The notes: generated from the sequence alone by a model not told the origin. A DNA stretch of 64,000 nucleotides from Bacillus_AB infantis_C (GCF_050107595.1 NZ_JBNILH010000008.1:62001-126000); one strand, 5' to 3'. Shown: positions 51,357 to 60,423, numbered from the stretch's first letter. Numbers and translations: made by a program.

Positions 51357-51433
51357 AAGTTAACACACCATTTCCTAGGTTAGCAGCGATGTGAAGAGGA
51401 GGGCCTCACTCAGGCCTTCCTCTTCATTTTCTC

Positions 51434-52177
51434 TTATAATCCTTTTTTTATAGCTTTATGCAGACTATTTATATATTTGGCTTCAAGATCAGGGAAATGA
51501 TTGTGGAAGGTTTTTGCCTGCTCCGGGTTGATGCCTATCAGGACGGATTCTGCACCCAGCAGGGTGAACTGGGAAAGGAGCTGCTGGAAAAGAATCAGCC
51601 CGTCACGCGAGATGCTGCCGACACCGTTGAAGTCAACCAGGATACGATTCACATTTGAATCATGCAGCCGGTCTAGCAGCCGGTCTTTATTCTGGTTGAT
51701 CAGCTGTTCTGAGAGCTCTCCAAAGAGCGGGATGAGCACAAGTTCATCTGAAATATGGATGAAAGGACTGGAAAGCTCAAGCACCTTTCTATACGATCTT
51801 TCAGCACTTTCCTTGCTCTCAAGCAGGTCGAGATTAGTGTCAGCAAGCCGCTGCCTGTGCTTTTCCACTTGGGCGGCAAGGATATTTATCTTATCATCCT
51901 CCTTAATGAGCAGAAGCTGTGCAGTATTCCCGTCCCAGCTGATATGCACTTTAACTAAAGCAAAAGGGGAAGAGTGGGTTTTCATATTCAGCTCTGTCTG
52001 TTTTTTCTTTTTATTCAGGAGGACATTTTTCGCTTTTTCTGCGCTTTCGTCATCAATCAGCTCCAGCAGGTTTCCGGCAGGCAGAAACAAGCTGGCCGCC
52101 TCAGCAGAGCTTTCTAGGATATCAAGCTTTTCATTTATTTTAAAATAGGGCAGGGGCAATAGCTTATTATCTTGCAT
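51434..52177 (-). CDS. STAS-domain protein, RsbR-like
   Basis: 247 residues. N-terminal PAS-like part, coiled-coil linker (QVEKHRQRLADTNLDLLESK), then a C-terminal STAS domain beginning SSPFIHISDELVLIPLFGEL. RsbR proteins have DITG with a phosphorylated Thr; here it reads DFNGVGSISRDG, lacking that Thr but with Ser. ATG 9 nt after GGAGAGAAA, overlapping the end of the B12-binding gene by 11 nt. Probably a stressosome-type signalling protein. Confidence 0.8.
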   Translation of the reverse strand: MQDNKLLPLPYFKINEKLDILESSAEAASLFLPAGNLLELIDDESAEKAKNVLLNKKKKQTELNMKTHSSPFALVKVHISWDGNTAQLLLIKEDDKINILAAQVEKHRQRLADTNLDLLESKESAERSYRKVLELSSPFIHISDELVLIPLFGELSEQLINQNKDRLLDRLHDSNVNRILVDFNGVGSISRDGLILFQQLLSQFTLLGAESVLIGINPEQAKTFHNHFPDLEAKYINSLHKAIKKGL

Positions 52178-52826
52178 TCAATTTCTCTCCAAAAGGTAAA
52201 GTTGGAATCCACTGCTCAATGTCTATGAGCTCTTTCAGCAGCGTTGTTTTGCTGGAGCAATGGCTGGTAAAATCGTAATATTTGAGCAGACGTCCCCCGA
52301 CAAATACCGCAGGCGAGTGCGTCAGGTTTTCAAGTTCTTTTACATAAATGGAAAGCTTTTCGGCATGATTGATCATGGTGAAGGACAATCCTATTACATC
52401 AGGCTGCCACTCTTTTGCCGACTCTGTTCCTTTCTCTAAAGGAACATTCGGTCCAAGCAGCTTTGTTTCCCACCCTTTCTCTTCAAAGATGATGGCGGCC
52501 ATCTTCAGGCCGAGAAAGTGCTGTTCATTTTCAAGGCAGAAAAACATCGCTTTCCTTCCTTTTTTCGGCTGGACTTCCCTGGAAACCTGATGCCTGTATC
52601 GTGAAAGCACAAAATCACATGTTGTGGTGGCTAAATGTTCATCGGCAACGGAGATATCATCATTCTGCCAAAGCTCGCCGACACGCTGCATGGACTTGGT
52701 AATCAGCTTTTCAAAGATTTCAAGTGTATTGGCTGAATTCTTGTGCTGGCCATATATAATCTCCCAAGCTTTATCCTGGTCTCCAGACAGCAGGGCATCA
52801 GTAAGCTGTTCTGAGTATTGTTCCAT
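52167..52826 (-). CDS. Cobalamin-binding protein, CarH-like photosensor module without DNA-binding domain
   Basis: Start ATG 52826 behind GAAGGTGGTCATA. 219 residues. An N-terminal four-helix cap contains W53-x9-E63-H64 (WQNDDISVADEHLATTT), the signature W-x9-EH of CarH/LitR light sensors. The Rossmann B12 domain has ENEQHFLGLKMAA, with His103 as lower cobalt ligand in place of DxHxxG, and KLLGPNVPLEKG, VIGLSFTM. CarH proteins have a MerR DNA-binding head; this one does not. It heads a B12-STAS-XRE operon, suggesting that light or B12 state is relayed by protein contacts. Confidence 0.82.
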   Translation of the reverse strand: MEQYSEQLTDALLSGDQDKAWEIIYGQHKNSANTLEIFEKLITKSMQRVGELWQNDDISVADEHLATTTCDFVLSRYRHQVSREVQPKKGRKAMFFCLENEQHFLGLKMAAIIFEEKGWETKLLGPNVPLEKGTESAKEWQPDVIGLSFTMINHAEKLSIYVKELENLTHSPAVFVGGRLLKYYDFTSHCSSKTTLLKELIDIEQWIPTLPFGEKLNAR

Positions 52827-53349
52827 TATGACCACCTTCTTCGAAAAATATTGGTCGCGTGGCAAGGAAGTTCTGTCGGCTGTTCCTTCGCTGGTGCCCC
52901 TGTGCCAAATCTCTGGAAGGTGGGAGTTCAGCATTGAAAATGTGTTAATATAATTATATTTTAAGGGCTTAATAAAGAAAATTGAAAGTCTGGGTTCTTA
53001 ATGGTATTCAGTGTAACATATTTTTGTTCATAATGCGGGATGCAGGATTTTACAGCAATATATATATATTATCTAATTGGCGAAGCTGGAAACAACTCTG
53101 ATTCATTCTCCAAGTGTGGCTCTCCTGCACCATATGGAAGGAAATAGATTCCGGACAGGGTGAGGAATTGGATATGGAGAATTTTTTGGTTTAATATGAG
53201 TATAAAAGCCCGGAAGTGCAGGGAGGATGCTCAGCATAGAAAGCATCCTGTTATCTATCGTTTTATCAGAAATTCTGCGGGAATCTGTACTGATGTGGTA
53301 CAGAGCTTCATTATATTAACGGGCGTGTGTCCGGGGATGGTGTCTGAAT
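52827..53349. other. Divergent promoter region without gene
   Basis: About 520 bp between the B12-binding gene and the response regulator. AT-rich around 52930-53080 with TATATATATATT; contains a hairpin AGGATGC/GCATCCT at 53224-53250. No convincing ORF; the 69-codon frame at 53160 has no family resemblance. Confidence 0.5.
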
Positions 53350-54051
53350 ATGAAAATATTGGTAGTTGAAGATAATGAAAGTGTCTGCTCGATGCTTGAA
53401 ATGTTTTTTATGAAAGAAGGCTATACAGGCAAGTTTGTCCACAGCGGCCAGGATGGCTTTGATGCATTCAATAAAGAATCCTGGGATCTCGTCATCGTCG
53501 ATTGGATGCTGCCAATCATGGATGGTGTTACACTCTGCCGGAAAATCAGGGAATTGAGCACAGTTCCGATTATCATGCTGACAGCGAAAGACAGTGAATC
53601 AGACCAGGTGCTGGGCCTTGAGATGGGAGCGGATGACTATGTGACAAAGCCATTCAGCCCGCTTGCCCTCATGGCGAGGATCAAGGCTGTAACAAGAAGG
53701 TACCAGGCTGATTCCTCCAAGCAGGAGGAGGCAAACTATATCTCAAGCCAGTTTTTCAAGATCAGCAAGGATACGAGAGAAGTGCTCTACAATGGCCAGC
53801 CCCTGAATAATCTTACGCCAAAGGAATTTGACCTGCTTTATTATTTTGTCAAAAACCCGCGGCAGGTTTTTTCCAGGGAGCAGCTCCTGGACAGGGTGTG
53901 GGGATATCAATTTTATGGGGATGAGAGGACGGTCGATGTCCACATCAAGCGCCTGCGCAAAAAAATCGGCACCTCATCCCAGCCGTTCATCCATACGGTA
54001 TGGGGAATAGGCTATAAATTTGATGAATCGGAGGCCGCAGGTGAAAATTAA
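53350..54051 (+). CDS. OmpR/PhoB-family response regulator
   Basis: 233 residues. Receiver with DDs ahead of phospho-acceptor in LVIVDWMLPIMDG, Thr in MLTAKDSESD and Lys in DDYVTKPFSP. Winged helix with LTPKEFDLLYYFVKNPRQVFSR and RTVDVHIKRLRKKI. The kinase gene overlaps its end by 11 nt. The paired lengths (233/466) are close to B. subtilis YclJ/YclK, but I do not assign a name. Weak ribosome site. Confidence 0.9.
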   Translation: MKILVVEDNESVCSMLEMFFMKEGYTGKFVHSGQDGFDAFNKESWDLVIVDWMLPIMDGVTLCRKIRELSTVPIIMLTAKDSESDQVLGLEMGADDYVTKPFSPLALMARIKAVTRRYQADSSKQEEANYISSQFFKISKDTREVLYNGQPLNNLTPKEFDLLYYFVKNPRQVFSREQLLDRVWGYQFYGDERTVDVHIKRLRKKIGTSSQPFIHTVWGIGYKFDESEAAGEN

Positions 54052-55441
54052 ATATTTCTATCAGCTCCTGATCAGCCATATCAGCATCCTGATCATGGCT
54101 TTCCTGCTATTGAGCCTGCTTTTTACACAGTTCGTCCAAAATTATGTTTTTCAAAATAAGACGGAGGAGCTTGCTGCTTATGGTCAGCAGGTGCTGAAGG
54201 AGCTCTCAGTGAGGCCGGTGGGCAATGAGCAGTTTCTCGAAGAGTACAGCCAGCTGCTGAGGGCCCGGAATATCAACTATTATCTGTTTGACGGCAACTA
54301 CGGCGTTATCTATCCCCAGACCAGAGGGCTTAGCCTATTATTGACAGATGAAGAGAGGAAAAGGCTTGCCGGAGGGCATTCAATTTCCATCAAGCATGAC
54401 ATCAAGCGCTTTGAGCAGGAAGTGACACTGGTAGCCATCCCGTATATGCATGACGGCAGGATGACAGGGGGAATCCTCCTCATGTCGCCGATCAGCGGTG
54501 CACTCCAGATGGCCAGCCAGCTGAATAAATTCCTGCTGTACACCATCATCATCAGTCTGACTGCAACAATCCTCCTCAGCTGGGTGCTGTCCAAAAATCT
54601 CCTCAAGCGAATCAAAGAATTGAGGAATGCGACCTCGATGATTTCCAAGGGAGATTATAATGTTAATATCAAAAACACACAATTTGATGAAATAGGGGAG
54701 CTTGCAGAAGACTTCAACCATATGGCCGCAAAGCTCAGGTCCTCCAATGAAGAAATTGAAAGGCTTGAAAACCGGCGGAGAACATTCATTGCAGATGTTT
54801 CCCACGAAATGCGGACGCCGCTTACGACAATCAGCGGCGTGGCAGAAGGCATGAAGAATAATCTAATACCTGATCAGGAAAAGCAAAAGGGCATGGATCT
54901 GATTGACCGGGAAGCGAGAAGGCTTATCAGGCTGGTAAATGAAAATCTCGATTATGAGAAGATCCGCTCAAACCAGGTCAAGCTGGACATTGGCAATATT
55001 CAGGTCCTGGATCTGTTTGAAGTAGTCAAGGAGCAGCTTGACTTCCAGGCCGAAGAAAAAGGGATAGAAATCGTGCTTGATGCGGATGAAGAGCTATTTG
55101 TAAAAGCAGATTATGACCGCATCATCCAAATCATCATCAACATTGTTAAGAACAGCATCCAATTCACCGATGGGGGAACTGTGTGGCTGAGAGGGCGGAA
55201 AGGCAATGATGAAACAATCATTGAGATCCAGGACACTGGGATGGGCATCGACCCGGGGGAAATTGAATCGATCTGGCACCGCTTCTATAAAGCAGATCTG
55301 TCAAGGACCAGCAGCACGTTCGGTGAATTCGGGATCGGCCTTTCCATCGTCAAACAGCTCGTACAGCTTCATAATGGGGAAATTGAGGTAGAAAGTGAAA
55401 GAAATCAAGGAACGCTCTTTAGGATCAGATTTCCGGGATGA
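54041..55441 (+). CDS. Membrane sensor histidine kinase
   Basis: GTG 54041 lies 6 nt after GGAGG, inside the end of the regulator gene. 466 residues: first helix LISHISILIMAFLLLSLLFTQFV, extracellular domain of about 130 residues, second helix IIISLTATILLSWVL, HAMP domain, HisKA with FIADVSHEMRTPLTTISGVA, and HATPase with NIVKNSIQF and GIGLSIVKQLVQLHNGEI. Pairs with the preceding regulator. Signal unknown. Confidence 0.92.
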   Translation: MKIKYFYQLLISHISILIMAFLLLSLLFTQFVQNYVFQNKTEELAAYGQQVLKELSVRPVGNEQFLEEYSQLLRARNINYYLFDGNYGVIYPQTRGLSLLLTDEERKRLAGGHSISIKHDIKRFEQEVTLVAIPYMHDGRMTGGILLMSPISGALQMASQLNKFLLYTIIISLTATILLSWVLSKNLLKRIKELRNATSMISKGDYNVNIKNTQFDEIGELAEDFNHMAAKLRSSNEEIERLENRRRTFIADVSHEMRTPLTTISGVAEGMKNNLIPDQEKQKGMDLIDREARRLIRLVNENLDYEKIRSNQVKLDIGNIQVLDLFEVVKEQLDFQAEEKGIEIVLDADEELFVKADYDRIIQIIINIVKNSIQFTDGGTVWLRGRKGNDETIIEIQDTGMGIDPGEIESIWHRFYKADLSRTSSTFGEFGIGLSIVKQLVQLHNGEIEVESERNQGTLFRIRFPG

Positions 55442-55548
55442 CGGGTGTGACGCCGTTTCCGCAAAGGATGACAAGGGCAAGACTTCTGATTTTGCTGCTG
55501 GGTCGTGCAACCTGGAGTGCGGCTGGGGCGCAGGAACAGTCGAAGGGA

Positions 55549-55968
55549 AGCCAAGTCATGCATCTGAGAGCCCGGTTTGGGATACATGACAATTTGAAAA
55601 AAAAGACCAGTCAGGCGAGAGCCTGGCTGGGATACATGGCCAGACGAAAAAAAGACCAGTCATGTATGCGAGAGTCCGTCTGGGGTACATGACCAGTTGA
55701 AAAAAAGGCCAGTCATGTATGCGAGAGTCCGTCTGGGGTACATGACCAGTTGAAAAAAAGACCAGTCATGTATGCGAGAGTCCGTCTGGGGTACATGACC
55801 AGTTGAAAAAAAGCCCAGTCATGTATGCGAAAGCCCGGCCGGGATACATGGCCAGATGAAAAAAAGGCCAGTCATGTATGCGAGAGCCCGGCCGGGATAC
55901 ATGACCAGTTGAAAAAAAGGCCAGTCATGTATCCGAGAGCCCAGCTGTGCTCACGTGACCAGCCTTTT
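55549..55968. repeat. Tandem array of about eight 53-bp hairpin units
   Basis: Units start GACCAGTC/GGCCAGTC at 55607, 55654, 55707, 55760, 55813, 55866 and 55919, with a diverged first copy near 55549; the period is exactly 53 bp from 55654 on. Each unit is a hairpin (CCAGTCATGTA ... TACATGACCAG) separated by A7. Read on the minus strand every unit is a stem followed by T7, like an intrinsic terminator. Units at 55654, 55707 and 55760 are almost identical. It lies between the convergent kinase and mpfA genes. Confidence 0.85.
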
Positions 55969-56004
55969 CACAGCAGTTACATAATATCCCATTAAGCGCC
56001 AAAC

Positions 56005-56037
56005 AAAAAACCTTTCCCGCACTGGGAAAGGTTTTTC
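56005..56037 (-). terminator. Terminator of mpfA
   Basis: AAAAACCTTTCCC/GGGAAAGGTTTTT stem with T-rich ends on both strands. Confidence 0.85.
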
Positions 56038-56040
56038 TCT

Positions 56041-57405
56041 CTATGAAAGGACCTCCGACTTAGCCAGCATAATCTGCTGCTCAGTCTGCTGTTCGACCGG
56101 CACAGCCTGCTCCTGGAGTTTCTTTACTTCAATATACTTGATATGATGATCTTCCATTTCAAGGATGGTAAAGTCATAGGAGTCAAAATGAATCGTATCG
56201 CCCTGCTTCGCTTCATAGTTCTCTGTCAGGATCCATCCGCCCATTGTATCCACATCCTCATCATTGATCTCAAGGCCGAGGAGGTCATTTACTTCACTCA
56301 CAAGAATTTTGGAATCAAATATGAAATGCCCTTCATCCATTTTCCGGACCATTGGGACCTCATCATTGTCAAATTCGTCGCGGATGTCGCCGACGATTTC
56401 TTCTATTATGTCTTCGACTGTCACAAGGCCTGAAGTCCCGCCGTATTCATCCATCAGTATGGCCATATGGATCCGGTCTTTCTGCATTTTCACCAGCAGG
56501 TCATGGATCGGAATCGTATCGATGACCCGGATGATCGGCCGTGTATACGCTTCAAGCGTCTTGGAGGTTATCTCCCGGTCCTTGATGAAGTCAGTAATGA
56601 TTTCCTTTATGTTGACCATCCCGATAATATGGTCTTTATCTCCATCGATAATCGGATACCTTGTGAACTTTTCGTCATGGACGAGCTGCAGGAAGGTTTC
56701 GAGCGTATCATCCTTGGCAAGCGAAACAATTTCTGTACGCGGGACCATGATTTCCTTGGCAATCCTGTTATCAAACTCGAATATCTTGTTTACATACTTA
56801 AACTCAGACTGGTTGATTTCACCACTTTTATAGCTTTCGGATAAAATGATGCGAAGCTCCTCTTCGGAATGTGCCAGGTCATGCTCGGAAGCCGGCTTTA
56901 GCCCAAAGAAGCCAGTGATTAAGCGTGCAGAGCCATTGAGCGCCCAGATGAAAGGGTACATGATTCTGTAGAAACCGATCAGCGGACGGGAAAATGCAAG
57001 CGTAATCCATTCAGCTTTTTGAATAGCGAGAGTCTTTGGCGCAAGTTCTCCGATCACAACGTGGAGGAACGTGATAAAGCCAAAAGCAATAGAAAAAGAA
57101 AGAATATGTGATACAGATTCCGGGATGCTGAGGTTTGTCAGCACCGGCCTTAAAATATGCTCGACTGTTGGTTCTCCGAGCCACCCTATTCCCAGCGCGG
57201 TCACGGTAATGCCAAGCTGGCAGGCGGACAGGTAGCCATCCAGGTTCGTAATCACTTTCTTTGCAGCAAGTGCAGAACTGCTGCCTTCTTCTATAAGCTG
57301 GTCAATCCTTGAGCTTCTCACCCTGATGATCGCAAATTCCGAAGCGACAAAAAATGCCGTAAAAGCAATTAAAATGGCTATAATAACCAAGTTTAATATG
57401 TCCAA
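56041..57405 (-). CDS. mpfA: CNNM/CorC-family membrane protein, MpfA (YhdP)-like
   Basis: 454 residues. Four-helix DUF21/CNNM domain (LIAFTAFFVASEFAIIRVRSS, then GWLGEPTVEHIL, FLHVVIGELAPKTLAIQKAE), a CBS pair (IMVPRTEIVSLAKDD; IIRVIDTIPIHDLLVKMQ) and a CorC/HlyC C-terminal domain (GTSGLVTVEDIIEEIVGDI). In B. subtilis YhdP (MpfA) is the main Mg2+ efflux protein and lies in the yhd region. TTG start after AAGGAAACTTA. Lies beside a merR-type gene, as yhdP does. Confidence 0.88.
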   Translation of the reverse strand: MDILNLVIIAILIAFTAFFVASEFAIIRVRSSRIDQLIEEGSSSALAAKKVITNLDGYLSACQLGITVTALGIGWLGEPTVEHILRPVLTNLSIPESVSHILSFSIAFGFITFLHVVIGELAPKTLAIQKAEWITLAFSRPLIGFYRIMYPFIWALNGSARLITGFFGLKPASEHDLAHSEEELRIILSESYKSGEINQSEFKYVNKIFEFDNRIAKEIMVPRTEIVSLAKDDTLETFLQLVHDEKFTRYPIIDGDKDHIIGMVNIKEIITDFIKDREITSKTLEAYTRPIIRVIDTIPIHDLLVKMQKDRIHMAILMDEYGGTSGLVTVEDIIEEIVGDIRDEFDNDEVPMVRKMDEGHFIFDSKILVSEVNDLLGLEINDEDVDTMGGWILTENYEAKQGDTIHFDSYDFTILEMEDHHIKYIEVKKLQEQAVPVEQQTEQQIMLAKSEVLS

Positions 57406-57465
57406 TAAGTTTCCTTATCCCGCGTGAGCGAGTAAGGAGTCACCTCCTGATAATACAAAAATATT

Positions 57466-57884
57466 TTAGCTTGTTAAGGTTTTAAGAGACTGGATCAAAG
57501 CCAACCCTTCCGTACTCAGCTTTTTGGAGATGTTGTTTTTTTCTTCCCCTTCCAGCTTTTGAATGAGCGGAAGGAGGGATGAAATCTCTGTATGAAGATG
57601 CCTTATCTGCTGTGTAACATCAAGAATTTGCTTTTCGACGGTCCCTGAAGCGGCATTCCCATCTTTCTTAAATTCCAGCTTTCTCTTAATCTCTTCAAGC
57701 GGTATGTGCAGCTTTTTGCATTCCTCGATGAATGTAAGGTCGAGCAGCACATCTTCAGAATAAAGCCTGTAATTCGATTTTGATCTTTCAGCCTGTATAA
57801 GGCCCAAAGCGGTATAATAGTCAATCGTTCTTTTTGATACATTTGCAATCGCTGCTAGTTCACCAATGCGATAGAATGCCCCAT
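57466..57884 (-). pseudogene. MerR-family regulator broken by a -1 frameshift
   Basis: The downstream frame (57466..57807 and further up) reads FYRIGELAAIANVSKRTIDYY..ALGLIQAERSKSNYRLY, a complete MerR helix-turn-helix plus wing, and a coiled-coil dimer helix. A proper start ATG at 57884 follows GAGGTGATAAG but is in another frame and stops after nine codons. The two join if the run of four G (57879-57882 on the plus strand as C4) had a fifth: MGAFYRIGEL. So one G is missing. No cysteines for metal binding are seen. It may be a mutation or a sequencing error. Confidence 0.75.
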
Positions 57885-58275
57885 CTTATCACCTCGGTAT
57901 TGGATTTTAATTCTTTATTGATTGGTTTGTTCAAAAAAGCAAGAAGCATATTTTCATAAAATTAACCATAATTATACGGTAAATTAAACCGTACAGTCAA
58001 ACGTTGCGGTTGGAATGGAGTGATTACTCTTATTTTATGAGAATATATGCAGCTTATGAACAATTATGAATCAATTTATCGGAAAATACAAAAAATTACA
58101 CCGGAATTTCTAAGGATTTTTTTGTTCAAGGGGGGCGTTAGTGTTCCGTGCTGATTTTGGGCTCATTCAGCCGCGATTCCTCAAAAGGATGAAGGGCCGC
58201 CCGGGAAGCCGCCTCTTTTCATGGAAATGCCTATTACGGCGATAATACCAGCTGGGGAGGCATGTATTTATCATT
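57885..58275. other. Intergenic stretch without recognisable gene
   Basis: About 390 bp, AT-rich near 57920-58110. No ORF with a ribosome binding site or RNA motif that I recognise. Confidence 0.5.
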
Positions 58276-58313
58276 GAAAAAACAGGCTGCGGAAACTTCC
58301 GGCAGCCTGCTTT
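58274..58313 (-). terminator. Terminator of the 55-residue gene
   Basis: On the minus strand GCAGGCTGC/GCAGCCTG is followed by T6. Confidence 0.75.
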
Positions 58314-58320
58314 CCTCTAT

Positions 58321-58488
58321 TTATTTTTGCAGACGCTGAATGACTGGCCGCAGCTGGCTCCTCAAATCTGCCAGCAGGTCGTTCACTGTCAGCTCACCCT
58401 CGCTTTGGCCTTTATCAAAGGCGTGCTTAAGCACATCGGCAAAGCCGGGTAATTCTTCCTGTATCATTCGGAGATTTTTGTCATTCAT
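58321..58488 (-). CDS. Small conserved-looking protein, 55 residues
   Basis: Start ATG 58488, 9 nt after AAAAGGTG (an ATG at 58497 is too close to that site). Sequence NDKNLRMIQEELPGFADVL..LTVNDLLADLRSQLRPVIQR is amphipathic helical, acidic, with no membrane part. Codon use is gene-like and a terminator follows directly, so I take it as real. Family not recognised. Confidence 0.6.
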   Translation of the reverse strand: MNDKNLRMIQEELPGFADVLKHAFDKGQSEGELTVNDLLADLRSQLRPVIQRLQK

Positions 58489-58686
58489 TATATTCATACA
58501 CCTTTTCTATGGATTTCTCTTTTATTTCCCGCCTGCAGCAAAGGTTAAACTGCTGGTCCCTGCAGAAAATTAGACATCGTCCCATTTAAAGTATAAATTT
58601 ATAATATAGGAAATCGCAGAAACCAGGATATCAAGGAACATACTTGACTATACTGGACAAGTTTTAACATATAAAGGGGTAGAGCA

Positions 58687-59724
58687 ATGAAGTTAAATGA
58701 ACTGCCGGACAGCAAACCTTCTATTAATGTGCATGGCCTTGATTTCCAGTGGGATTTCAATAATGGCCAGTTCATCTTTGAAGGGGAGGACGCTGTATTA
58801 TTTTGGATCAATTCAGCGATGAAGACATTCTTTGACACCATTGAAGAGATTTCCGGTGAAGAAGCAGCCAGCTTAGTGCTGGAGACAACAGGCTACCGGA
58901 TGGGGCAGGTGGTCGGAGAGTATTTCGAAAAACTTAAAACTGTATCTGTTGAAGATGCAACAAAGCTTATTCCTAACACCTACGCGTCTGCAGGATGGGG
59001 AAAAACCGTTGTAACAGATCTTGATGAAGAGGCAAAAACAGTTACAGTGCAAATGCAGGATACGTGGGAACATAAAATCAATCTTGCCCAAAATAAAAAA
59101 ATGGGCGGAACCTTCCTGCCTGCACATTATGCCGGAATTTTTACAGGACTGTTTGGGGAAAATATCTGGTATGAAGTAGCTGCAAGCCAGATAGAAGGCC
59201 ATGAGTATACAGAAGTCAGATATTTTCCTTCTGGTGTGACGGTTTCCCAGAATATCCATGAGCTTTCAAGAAGGAAAGAGTCCGAGCAAATCCGGAGTCT
59301 TGAGGCTCTAGTAGAAGAACAGACTATGGAGCTGCACGACCTGGTCAGGCAGCTGTCTTCCCCAATCATTCCTGTTTTGGAAGGCATCGTCGTTGTTCCG
59401 CTGATCGGAAAATATGATGAGAGCCGTTCAGAAGATCTGCTGACAAAGACCTTGAACAACTTGCCTAAGTATCAGGCTAAATATCTCGTTCTTGATTTGA
59501 CCGGACTTGATAATGATATCAGCAATTTTACAGGCGATTTCATCCATAAGCTTGGATCTGCCGCATCACTCATCGGCACAGATACCATCCTTGTCGGCAT
59601 ATCCGCTGAACTGGGAGTGGCCATCACTCAGTCCGGCATCAAGCTCTCAAAATATGATTGCTTCCAGACCCTTCAGCACGGCATCTATTTTGCGCTGTCC
59701 CAGATAGGGCGGAGGATTATCTAA
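58687..59724 (+). CDS. V4R-like sensor domain fused to a STAS domain (RsbR-type)
   Basis: 345 residues. Residues 45-195 resemble the V4R/XylR-N small-molecule-binding fold (GYRMGQVVGEYFEKL, SAGWGKTVV, GGTFLPAHYAGIFTGLFGEN). Then a coiled linker (EQIRSLEALVEEQTMELHDL) leads to a STAS domain starting SSPIIPVLEGIVVVPLIGKY, with DLTGLDND preserving the RsbR-type Thr. So an alternative-sensor RsbR paralogue that may enter a stressosome. Start ATG behind AAAGGGGTAGAGCA. Terminator follows. Confidence 0.78.
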   Translation: MKLNELPDSKPSINVHGLDFQWDFNNGQFIFEGEDAVLFWINSAMKTFFDTIEEISGEEAASLVLETTGYRMGQVVGEYFEKLKTVSVEDATKLIPNTYASAGWGKTVVTDLDEEAKTVTVQMQDTWEHKINLAQNKKMGGTFLPAHYAGIFTGLFGENIWYEVAASQIEGHEYTEVRYFPSGVTVSQNIHELSRRKESEQIRSLEALVEEQTMELHDLVRQLSSPIIPVLEGIVVVPLIGKYDESRSEDLLTKTLNNLPKYQAKYLVLDLTGLDNDISNFTGDFIHKLGSAASLIGTDTILVGISAELGVAITQSGIKLSKYDCFQTLQHGIYFALSQIGRRII

Positions 59725-59727
59725 TAA

Positions 59728-59760
59728 CGGAAAAAGCCAGCATTGCTGGCTTTTTGTTTT
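59728..59760. terminator. Terminator after the V4R-STAS gene
   Basis: AAAAAGCCAGC/GCTGGCTTTTT with ATT loop; symmetric, may also serve the convergent acetyltransferase. Confidence 0.85.
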
Positions 59761-59765
59761 GCAGT

Positions 59766-60308
59766 TCAATATTTCCATTCATCTGCAAGCAGCCCGTAGA
59801 CCACCAGATCGTGGTAATGGTCATTTAGGAACTCTCCCTGCCTGATGATTCCCTCCTGTGTGAACCCCAGCCGCTCAGGAACGGCCCTGCTCTTATGGTT
59901 CATGATCCCGCACCTGATTTCAATCCGGTTCAAACGCAGGTCTTGAAAGCCATAATTGACCATTGCCTGGACTGTCTTCGTCATGATTCCTTTTCCCTGA
60001 AAGCCTTCGGCCAGATAATAGCCTATGCTCATTTGCCTGCTTGCCCAGTCGATATGGTGGATGCCGGCGGCCCCTGCCAGTGTCCCTTTATACCTTATAC
60101 CGGTATTGAAGCCATTATTTTCGGCAAATTGCTTCAGCCACATAGGGATGATGCTGTGATATTGCAAGGGGGAGGTCATGCTGTCAACCCAGGGAAGCCA
60201 TTCCCTTAGATGCTTCCTGTTTCCGTCCACCAATGCATAAAGCTCGTCGGCATGATGCAGCTGAAACAGCTGAAGCCGGATGTCATTATCTACTTTTAGT
60301 GTAAACAA
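59766..60308 (-). CDS. RimJ/RimL-type GNAT acetyltransferase (YdaF-like)
   Basis: TTG 60308 chosen, 7 nt after AAGGGGCG; it gives the usual family start FTLKVDNDIRLQLF. 180 residues. Acetyl-CoA loop: SIGYYLAEGFQGKGIMTKTV; C-terminal SRAVPERLGFTQEGIIRQGE. Acetylates an amino terminus or small molecule; similar to B. subtilis YdaF. Target unknown. Confidence 0.87.
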   Translation of the reverse strand: MFTLKVDNDIRLQLFQLHHADELYALVDGNRKHLREWLPWVDSMTSPLQYHSIIPMWLKQFAENNGFNTGIRYKGTLAGAAGIHHIDWASRQMSIGYYLAEGFQGKGIMTKTVQAMVNYGFQDLRLNRIEIRCGIMNHKSRAVPERLGFTQEGIIRQGEFLNDHYHDLVVYGLLADEWKY

Positions 60309-60423
60309 ATCTTCGCCCCTTTTTCTATAGATTTGAATTATCTGGAAGTATGGTCTGACAATCCAATCATACACAGGGAAGCGTATCAGCGTAAATATAA
60401 ACGATCAGCAGAGATTCTTTATT

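Noticed and set aside
53160..53369. 69-codon ORF before the response regulator
   Set aside because: No ribosome site, spans a hairpin, and overlaps the real start at 53350.
55549..55968. CRISPR array
   Set aside because: Whole units repeat, with no unique spacers, no direct-repeat/spacer alternation and no cas genes.
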